Positions 1-6,906 of a stretch of 64,000 nucleotides of DNA are shown in pieces; positions within the stretch are counted from its first letter, which is position 1; each line of letters begins with the position of its first letter. Origin of the DNA: Bacteroidales bacterium (lineage in GTDB: Bacteria > Bacteroidota > Bacteroidia > Bacteroidales > UBA4181); the NCBI GenBank assembly GCA_031275285.1, contig JAISOY010000095.1, positions 1-64,000 on the forward strand, read 5' to 3'. A program made the position numbers and the translations under genes. The notes under the pieces were generated by a model that did not search any database, had not been told where the DNA came from, and saw only the letters and a program-made list of their open reading frames with translations.

Positions 1-2
1 TC

Positions 3-1244
3 GGCCTGGGGGCAGAGTGCAACCTGCTCCTGCGAGGTGATGCCTGCCCGTTCAAATACATACAATGCGAGTGCAAGATAATAATCATACCGGAAAATAT
101 GCGCCCTGACACTGTTGGGATGGTATTTTAATGCCGTAGTGTAACATTCCACTACAAATTTGTCGAACCCATGGTTACGGATATATTTGCTTGCCACATC
201 GAGCAGTACATCGGCAATGAGTTGTTGCTGGGTCATCGGTTCAAGGTATATCTTGTTCCTTAATGCCTCCGATTTGATAAATCCGGCCTGGATATGGTGG
301 TGGTCGGTCAGGATGGCCCCGCAGGTGAGTTCCAGGTTGTGCCATTTGCCTTTGTTGTCCTTTATTTTCACAAAATTGTGCATGGGGGCGGTCGAAAGGT
401 AGGCTTCTATTCCCATTGCCTCGGCCATGACCATGTAATATAGGGCCAGCGAATGGCATTGTCCCGAATTTTTGGCCATTACCTTGGTAACAAACATATT
501 GCTCAGGTCTTCCCTGCCTTCAAAATCATTATAGTCGTATGTGATGGGGAGGTGCGTCAACGTTTTTTCGCTGCCCGGAAGGCGCACCTGAAAGGTGTCG
601 GACATAAAGTGGAACAACATCATCTTACGTATCATGGGATCTTTTTCATCCAGTCCCTCCTGTTTGATTTTCAGATCGCACAGGGCGGCCACCTGGTTAA
701 TATGGTTATTATAGTCGGCATAACTCAACCGATTGCCGAAATATGCGTTTTCGGCAAGGAAAATGGCAACTTTCAGACTAACGGGAGCCTCCCCGGTAAG
801 CATCTGATGGATGCCGTCGAACGCATTGAAAAAGTATTCCGTACCTTGTTCCGAAGTAAAATCCGGCATGGGGATAACACTTCTGCAGACATCCATATTC
901 AAACCCTGCCGCGGTTCAAATTCTTCCAATGCTTCCTGTATCTGCCTTTGTTGCATTTGCCGTTGCCGCTCCACTTGTCGCATGTCTTCCTCAATCATAC
1001 GCGCATTTCGTTCCTGAATGGAAATACCGGGCGAATAGATAGGTTGAGGGATATTCGGCCGGGGTAGCGACGGAGTGGAAAAACTGCCGTATTGTTGCAT
1101 GGTTGCAGCTTTTGGAGTGGTGATAACCGGAACACCGGGAAATTGCCCTTTGGCTTCCTGACAAAAGAAAACGATTAAAAATAATAAAACAATATACAAA
1201 AAAGTTGTTTTCCCATATATATTTTTGACAAAATATTGTTTCAT
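3..1244 (-). CDS. Exported transglutaminase-like protein (3' end cut by window edge)
   Basis: An open frame runs leftward from an ATG at 1244 for 414 codons to the window edge without a stop, so the C-terminus is missing. The N-terminus has a hydrophobic signal-like segment (about residues 14-28) followed by a Gln/Arg-rich, probably helical stretch (about 80-110). Around residue 263 the motif GQCHSLALYYMVMAEAMG, followed by His289 (APMHNFVKI) and Asn303 (WHNLEL), has the spacing and order of a Cys-His-Asp/Asn transglutaminase/papain-like triad. The product is probably an exported peptidase or cross-linking-type enzyme of unknown substrate. The next gene to the right is also leftward but 132 bp away. 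The fold assignment is inference from motif spacing; the open frame itself is seen directly. Confidence 0.8.
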   Translation of the reverse strand, partial: MKQYFVKNIYGKTTFLYIVLLFLIVFFCQEAKGQFPGVPVITTPKAATMQQYGSFSTPSLPRPNIPQPIYSPGISIQERNARMIEEDMRQVERQRQMQQRQIQEALEEFEPRQGLNMDVCRSVIPMPDFTSEQGTEYFFNAFDGIHQMLTGEAPVSLKVAIFLAENAYFGNRLSYADYNNHINQVAALCDLKIKQEGLDEKDPMIRKMMLFHFMSDTFQVRLPGSEKTLTHLPITYDYNDFEGREDLSNMFVTKVMAKNSGQCHSLALYYMVMAEAMGIEAYLSTAPMHNFVKIKDNKGKWHNLELTCGAILTDHHHIQAGFIKSEALRNKIYLEPMTQQQLIADVLLDVASKYIRNHGFDKFVVECYTTALKYHPNSVRAHIFRYDYYLALALYVFERAGITSQEQVALCPQA

Positions 1245-1376
1245 CGCAAATAAATGTTTACGGTTGTTTCTCAAACATAAACATTTATTCAATAACTATT
1301 ACAATTCTATAAGTATTTTTTTTTAATATTTTGCATATATGGAAGCGGCAATAAGGGAGCAGGATTATAATAAAAA

Positions 1377-2291
1377 TCAGTTCCCATCAAACACCTGCTT
1401 CAACGGACGGCCAATCCAGACCTGGGGTGGTTCTAATCCGAAGATATAGGCAATAGTGGAAGCAACATCATATTGCATCATACTGTCCCCATCAAAATTG
1501 AATCCTTTCTTTACCCCTTTTCCTGAAATAATGAAAGGCGTTTCCATTTCCTGCATGGTTTTTCCGCCATGTCCTTTATCAATTCCGCCATGGTCGGAAG
1601 TAATGATAAATATGGTTTCATCATACATACCGGCATCTTTTACGGATTGTACAATTTCTCCGATATAACTATCCAGGCCTTTAAGAATATCATAATATTC
1701 CGGAGTATCATGGCCGGAACGATGTCCGACAGCATCAGGATCATCATAAATGACAGCGAAAAGATTGGGTTTGGATGATCGGATATAATTACAGGCAATG
1801 ATGGCAGTAGTGTCCTGGTTTTGTTTATAGTTGAGCACCTGCATACTGAAGTTCATGGCTTTCATTTCCGCTAGGTATTGCATTCCGCCCCATTCATATA
1901 CATATCCTATTTCCGCATCAGGATAGGCATCCCGAAATAATCCGAATACCGAAGGAAAAATACCATAATGGGATACTACACGTGAAGGAAGTTCGGGCTC
2001 TTTCGATCCCCATGTCGTATATCCGTGCAACTCTGGTCCGGCACCCATAAACATCGATGCCCAGTTGACCGCACTTGAAGAGGGAAGTACAGAACGCTTC
2101 TTTAAAGTATAGGATCCATCCTGCATTAGTTTTTTTAAATGTGGCATATCGGCCTTTTCCACACTATATGCTCCCCAACCGTCAAAGCCGATGAATATTA
2201 CATGCCGGGCCTTCCATTCCGGACGTTGATGATCTGTACAAGATGAAAGCAAGACAAAAAAGAAAACCTGAAAAATAATTACATATTTCAT
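1377..2291 (-). CDS. Alkaline phosphatase/nucleotide pyrophosphatase-family lipoprotein
   Basis: This 304-residue protein begins with a lipoprotein signal (hydrophobic core then LLSSC, Cys at about 18), so it is probably anchored to a membrane facing the periplasm. Metal-site motifs of the type I phosphodiesterase/nucleotide pyrophosphatase family are in order: FIGFDGWGAYS near residue 35, PSSSAVNW (nucleophile region, Ser rather than the commoner Thr), DDPDAVGH, and SDHGGIDKGHGG near the C-terminus. The reaction is probably hydrolysis of a phosphodiester, pyrophosphate or phosphomonoester; the substrate cannot be read from sequence. A dispersed repeat copy lies only 13 bp upstream of the start codon. 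Length is on the short side for the family but the core looks complete. Confidence 0.85.
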   Translation of the reverse strand: MKYVIIFQVFFFVLLSSCTDHQRPEWKARHVIFIGFDGWGAYSVEKADMPHLKKLMQDGSYTLKKRSVLPSSSAVNWASMFMGAGPELHGYTTWGSKEPELPSRVVSHYGIFPSVFGLFRDAYPDAEIGYVYEWGGMQYLAEMKAMNFSMQVLNYKQNQDTTAIIACNYIRSSKPNLFAVIYDDPDAVGHRSGHDTPEYYDILKGLDSYIGEIVQSVKDAGMYDETIFIITSDHGGIDKGHGGKTMQEMETPFIISGKGVKKGFNFDGDSMMQYDVASTIAYIFGLEPPQVWIGRPLKQVFDGN

Positions 2292-2304
2292 ACAGTTTCA
2301 ATAA

Positions 2305-2395
2305 TTAAATAATATCAAACATTTAATGTCATATTTAATAAACGCAATCAATTTGATCCATACGACTTAAGAAAAATAAATAGCACTGAGTGCTT
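2305..2395 (-). repeat. Dispersed 93-bp repeat, copy A (reverse orientation)
   Basis: Copy A of the seven-member repeat family in this window, with its palindrome end (AGCACTGAGTGCT, 2382-2394) on the right. The core reads as the reverse complement of GATCAAATTGATT and the distal end as TTAAATAATATC. It sits between two head-to-head genes, 13 bp from the phosphodiesterase start and 146 bp from the acyl carrier protein start. Compared with other copies it has lost a base or two in the T-rich segment next to the palindrome. Confidence 0.9.
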
Positions 2396-2541
2396 AAATT
2401 AGGATCTCAAAAATATAAATTTAAACCAATAAACCCAATGATAAAGGGACACATAAAGTGAGGTTGAATGGTTCTTTAAGCCGGGTATTTTTCTATATCC
2501 ATTTTTTTTGCAACTTTGCAGTTCAATTTAAAATCCTTAAA

Positions 2542-2784
2542 ATGACACGAGAAGAAATCGCAAATAGGATCAATACTGTGTTGGCTGAAGATTTTGAAGT
2601 AAAATTAGAAAGCATTAATCCGGAAGCTTCCATGAAAGAAGTACTTGATTTGGATAGTCTGGATTATGTTGATTTGGTGGTTTTACTCGAACAAAATTTC
2701 GGACTGAGAGTTAAAGGTTCCGATTTTGCAGAAATTTCCACATTTGAAGATTTTTATCAATACATTTTCAGACATATTAACTAA
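2542..2784 (+). CDS. Acyl carrier protein
   Basis: This 80-residue acidic protein matches the acyl carrier protein family over its whole length. Ser39 in LDLDSLDYVDLV is the expected phosphopantetheine attachment site. The ATG at 2542 is chosen because the protein then begins at the usual first helix; the frame is open further upstream to 2458 but that stretch would encode an atypical hydrophobic leader. A sequence resembling the Bacteroidota -7 box (AACTTTGC, about 2511-2518) lies just upstream. The stop overlaps the reading frame of the next gene, a lipid A-type acyltransferase, which suggests a specialised carrier handing an acyl group to that enzyme rather than the housekeeping fatty-acid ACP. 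That partnership is inference. Confidence 0.9.
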   Translation: MTREEIANRINTVLAEDFEVKLESINPEASMKEVLDLDSLDYVDLVVLLEQNFGLRVKGSDFAEISTFEDFYQYIFRHIN

Positions 2785-3697
2785 AAAACACAGATCCAAA
2801 AAAGACTGGGATGGTGTTACCAAAGGTAGTTTATGGGGACACCGTTTCTTCATCTGGCTGATTAAAAGATCCGGACTTTCTTTTGCTTATGGTTTTGCCG
2901 GAGTGGTGATCGGTTATTATATTATTTTCTCACCCCGGACCTCATCGATGATCTACCGTTATTTCCGGAAAAGACATTTGTTCAGCCGATGGAAATCTAT
3001 GCGGATGACATACCGTAATTATCATTGCTTTGCCAAAATATTGATTGACAAAACGGCAATTCCCACAGGAATGGGAAACAAATTTTCTTATCAGTTTGAA
3101 AATCACGACGAAGTCACACATTTGCTCGGACAGAAACAAGGATGTATCTTCATCAGTGCACATGTCGGGAACTGGGATGTCGCCGGACATCTTTTCGGGA
3201 AACATAATACCCATGTCAACATCGTAATGCTGGACGCTGAGCACCAGCGCATAAAAAAATACCTGGAATCGGTTACAGGAGAAAAAAGCTATAAAATTAT
3301 CGCACTAAAGGATGATATGAGCCATACCTTTGAAATAGGAAAAGCGTTGATCAACAAAGAATACATCTGTTTTCAGGGAGACCGCCACATGAAAGGAACG
3401 ACCACTTTAAACAGAACCTTTCTGGGTGCTCCTGCTTCATTTCCGGCCGGTCCTTTTCAGATTGCTGCACATGCCCAGGTACCGGTAGTTTTCTTTTTTG
3501 CTGTAAGAAAACCCGGGCGAACCTATCGCTTTTGCTTTTATATCGCACATGTTGACCAAAATATGACGAAAAGAGAAATTACTGAATCGCTGGCATCACA
3601 ATATGTTTGTTCCCTGGAACAGGTATTACGGCGTTATCCGGAACAGTGGTTCAACTATTATGAATTCTGGGATAAAGAACAGGAAAATTTATCTTAA
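2726..3697 (+). CDS. Lipid A biosynthesis-type lysophospholipid acyltransferase (LpxL/HtrB family)
   Basis: The product resembles the HtrB/LpxL acyltransferases that move an acyl chain from a thioester carrier to a lipid. The catalytic HX4D motif is AHVGNWDVAG (His at about 146 of the longest form), followed by the conserved FQGDRHMKG region and an N-terminal membrane segment (LSFAYGFAGVVIGYYIIF). The frame overlaps the end of the acyl carrier protein gene. No ATG is available before 2948, which would remove the membrane segment, so translation probably starts at a TTG (2726 or 2744) or another non-ATG codon inside or just after the ACP gene; homologous proteins usually begin near the KKDWDG stretch. 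Overlap points to translational coupling with ACP. Acceptor lipid unknown. Confidence 0.85.
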   Translation: MQKFPHLKIFINTFSDILTKKHRSKKDWDGVTKGSLWGHRFFIWLIKRSGLSFAYGFAGVVIGYYIIFSPRTSSMIYRYFRKRHLFSRWKSMRMTYRNYHCFAKILIDKTAIPTGMGNKFSYQFENHDEVTHLLGQKQGCIFISAHVGNWDVAGHLFGKHNTHVNIVMLDAEHQRIKKYLESVTGEKSYKIIALKDDMSHTFEIGKALINKEYICFQGDRHMKGTTTLNRTFLGAPASFPAGPFQIAAHAQVPVVFFFAVRKPGRTYRFCFYIAHVDQNMTKREITESLASQYVCSLEQVLRRYPEQWFNYYEFWDKEQENLS

Positions 3698-5131
3698 TAT
3701 ACAGCTCAGACTAATCCCAAAGCCCAGTTCGGTCACATCATTCTTGTGTGTATAAGTAGCCACGGATGGGATACTGCTGATCTTGAGTTCCTTTTTATCG
3801 GCATCCCTGTTAAGTACGTAAAAACTAGGAGCAATCGATATGGCCACACGATGATTGATATTATAGACAAATCCGGCCTTTATCCGGGAAACAAATGTGT
3901 ATACGTCCCATGGATTATAATTACTGCCGATCAGTTCCGGTTGAAAATCAATCTTTTTACTGATACTGATCCGGGATCCGACACCTATTGCATAATATAA
4001 CAACGCATCCTCAATAAAATTACCTCCGACCGTAAAAATAGTATAGAATTTTTTCATCCCCATCTTATAGCTTAATGCTACATTGGCATAATCTGAAAGT
4101 GAGAGTTCCCACTCATCATAAAATCCTTTCCTGACAATATTGATCAATCCGATAGCTACTCCCGACTCAACAGAGTCGATCACATTGACCAGCCCGATCT
4201 GGGTTCCGCGTAAAATACCGGTATGATTATATACTCCTGCTATACCGGTTCCCGTAAATTCCTGGTTGATGTTGGTAATTCCGGAAATCTGGACTCCTTT
4301 TCCTTTTTCAGTTAAATTAACTATCCCTGCGATCCGGGCACCTTCGGATTCTTCGGAAATATTCGCAATACCACTTATCTGTGCCCCATCTGATATTTGA
4401 TTAAGGTTTACGATCCCGGAGACCTGTAATCCTCTTGAATTTTCAGATAAATTAGCAATTCCGGAAAATTGTGCTCCCTGGAAACCTCTGTTGATATTAA
4501 TAATTCCGGAAATCTGAGTACCATAACCTGTCCCATTAATATTGTATATCCCGGAAAATTGCCCGCCCCGTACATAATCTGTTTTGTTTCCGATCCCAGC
4601 TACCTGAAGCCCGGTAACTCCATCGGCCGTATTCAGCAATGATCCGAATTCCACTCCTGAAACCCAACCGACTGATCCGGTGAGGACATTCATTGATAAA
4701 TTATACCGGTAATTCCCACTTTCATTTCCATGTGTTCCGATAGGATATACAAAACTCAACTGTGCGGGAAACGTCTTGTATGATTCTTTTGATTTTGTTT
4801 CCTGAGCAGGCAGGATAACCGAGTTATTCAGTAATAACACCATGGAAGTTAACCATTTCATTTCTTTTAATCTCATGACTGATCTGTTTTTTTTATTTAT
4901 GGATTCATGAGTAATGATGTCATTTTCTGAAATGGTGGCAGTTGTTGGAGTAAAAAAAATGGAATCGCCTTGGTTCAGATGTGCTTTTTTGATGCGTAAT
5001 GTATCACTGATACGAATAGTATCATACACAATAACCGTTTCATAAACATAAACGGTATCCCTCGGGATTTCCTGAGCGGTCGACGTAAACGCCATACTAA
5101 ACAAAACAAGGCCAAGAAAAAAATATTTCAT
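3689..5131 (-). CDS. Surface repeat protein (LA_2272-type repeats) with a second internal signal-like segment
   Basis: This 480-residue exported protein has a signal peptide ending TSTAQ (about residue 20), then a linker rich in D-T-V/I motifs (RDTVYVYETVIVYDTIRI). Residues about 174-333 hold about eight tandem units of about 21 residues built on G-x-Q-x-SGI-x-N, resembling the LA_2272 surface-repeat family. The C-terminal third alternates hydrophobic and polar residues and ends in LSCILR, consistent with outer-membrane beta strands. Residues about 91-110 (MKWLTSMVLLLNNSVILPAQ) look like a second signal peptide, so an internal start at 4861 or a fusion is possible. The start codon overlaps the stop of the upstream sigma factor by 4 bp, so the two are co-expressed. 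Function unknown. Confidence 0.8.
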   Translation of the reverse strand: MKYFFLGLVLFSMAFTSTAQEIPRDTVYVYETVIVYDTIRISDTLRIKKAHLNQGDSIFFTPTTATISENDIITHESINKKNRSVMRLKEMKWLTSMVLLLNNSVILPAQETKSKESYKTFPAQLSFVYPIGTHGNESGNYRYNLSMNVLTGSVGWVSGVEFGSLLNTADGVTGLQVAGIGNKTDYVRGGQFSGIYNINGTGYGTQISGIININRGFQGAQFSGIANLSENSRGLQVSGIVNLNQISDGAQISGIANISEESEGARIAGIVNLTEKGKGVQISGITNINQEFTGTGIAGVYNHTGILRGTQIGLVNVIDSVESGVAIGLINIVRKGFYDEWELSLSDYANVALSYKMGMKKFYTIFTVGGNFIEDALLYYAIGVGSRISISKKIDFQPELIGSNYNPWDVYTFVSRIKAGFVYNINHRVAISIAPSFYVLNRDADKKELKISSIPSVATYTHKNDVTELGFGISLSCILR

Positions 5132-6297
5132 TCTTCGATAATAATAGTGTCACGTATGACAACTGTTTGATGTTGTATGATTTGTTTTTTCACGACAAAG
5201 GGAGATGATTCTTCCTCCTGGAAGCTTTTTTCGTCAACAGGTGGGTCAGGAATATCGGATACTTCGGACCGTGACGATAAAACTTTACTTTCTTTTTCTT
5301 CCGGAGAATCTGAAACGACGATCTGGACATCCTGAACCGCATCCTGTAAGTTTAAGTTAATGTTTTCCGCTGATGTATCCTCTTGTTCGAGAAATAGGTT
5401 TAATGTAGTATCCTGATCCGTTTTTTGTACAATACTGTCTGCTAATAAAATCACATTTTGAGGGACTGATTCATTCTTTACAGGTTCGTCCCCAAGGGTA
5501 ACCAAACATACCGAAGTAGTGATAGCGGCCGTAACACCGCATGCGGCAACATATGATAAAACCGAACCCTGAAAGGATGAGGCTGTAGTTTGTACAACGG
5601 TTGAAAGTGTCGAAGCCACAGGTTGTTCCAATGCAACGGATAAAAATGAAAGATCGCCGCTTCCCGGAATGGTAAAACCGGACATATTTGATTGATAGAG
5701 TTTATCGATATAGTGCATTTTTCCGGATAATACCGGGATTGCGAGGAATGCAACAGCTCTTTTCTTATCTTTTTTCTTTTTCAAAGCCTCTTCATGTAAA
5801 TATTGTTGCAATTTCTTTCTGGCGCGCGCCAGATGTGATTTAGAGGTTCCGGATGATATGCCCAGTTCTTTGCCGATCTGCACATGTGTGAACCCATCCA
5901 TTACATACATATTGAACACCAGCCTGTGATGCTCGGGCAGGTGATCTACCGCTTCCAAAAGCTCATTATTAGAGAATTCGGCAGCTTCTATTTCATTTTT
6001 TGTATTTTCAATAGCTTCATCATTGGTTTCGGCGACTAATGACATAGAATCTATCGGCACCATAGCAGGTTTTCGGCTGCGTAGGTGCATTAATGCGGTA
6101 TTAACGGTGATACGATGCAACCATCCGTCAAAGCTTCCTTTCCCCGAATAAGTGTCCTGCTTATTGATTGCAGTGATGAATGCCTCCTGTATCAGATCTT
6201 GTATCAGCTCATTATCCGAAATATATCGCCTTATAACACCTCGTAAAGCAGGGGCATTCCTCCGATAAGCATCATCCCAGAATTCCTTTTTGTTCAT
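5128..6297 (-). CDS. ECF-type sigma-70 factor with transmembrane C-terminal extension
   Basis: Residues about 1-175 are an ECF sigma factor: region 2 (ELIQDLIQEAFITAINK, then SFDGWLHRITVNTALMHLR) and region 4 with a helix-turn-helix (FTHVQIGKELGISSGTSKSHLARARKKLQQYL). Unlike a normal ECF factor of under 200 residues, the protein continues to 389. A basic stretch (KKKKDKKR) is followed by a single hydrophobic segment (about 243-268, VLSYVAACGVTAAITTSVCLV), an acidic low-complexity region, and a tail ending VVIRDTIIIEE. This arrangement suggests a sigma factor tethered to the inner membrane with a periplasmic tail. No separate anti-sigma gene is present. The tail's DT-V/I motif recurs at the start of the 4-bp-overlapping downstream surface protein. 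Membrane tethering is inference. Confidence 0.85.
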   Translation of the reverse strand: MNKKEFWDDAYRRNAPALRGVIRRYISDNELIQDLIQEAFITAINKQDTYSGKGSFDGWLHRITVNTALMHLRSRKPAMVPIDSMSLVAETNDEAIENTKNEIEAAEFSNNELLEAVDHLPEHHRLVFNMYVMDGFTHVQIGKELGISSGTSKSHLARARKKLQQYLHEEALKKKKDKKRAVAFLAIPVLSGKMHYIDKLYQSNMSGFTIPGSGDLSFLSVALEQPVASTLSTVVQTTASSFQGSVLSYVAACGVTAAITTSVCLVTLGDEPVKNESVPQNVILLADSIVQKTDQDTTLNLFLEQEDTSAENINLNLQDAVQDVQIVVSDSPEEKESKVLSSRSEVSDIPDPPVDEKSFQEEESSPFVVKKQIIQHQTVVIRDTIIIEE

Positions 6298-6399
6298 TCA
6301 ATGATTACCATGGTTTTGTTGATATGATGCCAAAAAATAAAATGGTGGCAACTATCAATCATATTTTTTTACAAAATTATGGTAATTATTTTGGATATT

Positions 6400-6497
6400 A
6401 AGCACTCAGTGCTATTATTATTTTCTTAAGTCACATTGATTAAATTGATTACGCTTTTTTATAGTAAAGATGATATTAATTGTTAGGTATTACTTAT
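6400..6497 (+). repeat. Dispersed 93-bp repeat, copy B
   Basis: Copy B begins with the perfect palindrome AGCACTCAGTGCT (6401-6413), followed by TTTTCTTAAGTCACATTGAT and the core AAATTGATTACG, and ends near TATTACTTAT. The segment after the core is the most diverged part. It lies 102 bp upstream of the leftward sigma factor gene and in the same orientation as copy C, 300 bp further right. Confidence 0.9.
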
Positions 6498-6558
6498 AAG
6501 TATTGTAAATTGATTATTGTTCATTGAAAATTGGCCTGATTAACGAATAAACAAATAC

Positions 6559-6608
6559 ATGATATCTTGAAAATGCGACAATAATTTATTGTGACTGCTT
6601 GATATCAT
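6559..6608. repeat. Nested inverted repeat between repeat copies B and C
   Basis: Outer arms ATGATATC (6559-6566) and GATATCAT (6601-6608) enclose an inner palindrome ACAATAA-T-TTATTGT (6578-6592). The whole could fold as a stem with an internal bulge or mark a dimeric protein-binding site. It is not followed by a T-run. No gene is supported in the surrounding 6498-6798 interval. Confidence 0.5.
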
Positions 6609-6798
6609 TTTTAATTCCTGTTCATGTACAGCATGATTATCATTCATTTCTACCTGTTGAAGTAATTGCTGTGTTTATTCTCTTTATGTTTTTGAAAATC
6701 AGCATTTGTAATAAAACCGACTTTCCGGACATTTTTGAAGCGGAAATAATTATCATGTTCCTACCAGTTTCCATTTTATTTGCTAATAAAATCAAACC

Positions 6799-6890
6799 AA
6801 GCACCCAGTGTTATTTATTGTTTTCTTAAGTCACACTGATCAAATTGATTACGTTCAGCAAATAAGGCATTAATTGTTTTTTATTACTTA
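6799..6890 (+). repeat. Dispersed 93-bp repeat, copy C
   Basis: Copy C has a degenerate palindrome (AGCACCCAGTGTT from 6800) but a conserved body (TTGTTTTCTTAAGTCACACT, GATCAAATTGATTACG). It ends at TTATTACTTA, 16 bp before the ftsH start codon, so it occupies the ftsH promoter or leader. It is a direct repeat of copy B. Confidence 0.9.
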
Positions 6891-6906
6891 CTTAATATCT
6901 AAAGAC

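Noticed and set aside
160-1067. Rightward open frames of up to 204 codons near the window start
   Set aside because: They lie opposite a continuous leftward frame that encodes a coherent transglutaminase-like protein; the rightward translations are low-complexity shadows.
6599-6829. A 76-codon rightward frame between the sigma factor and ftsH
   Set aside because: It runs into repeat copy C, its composition is that of AT-rich noncoding DNA, and no start signal or family pattern supports it.
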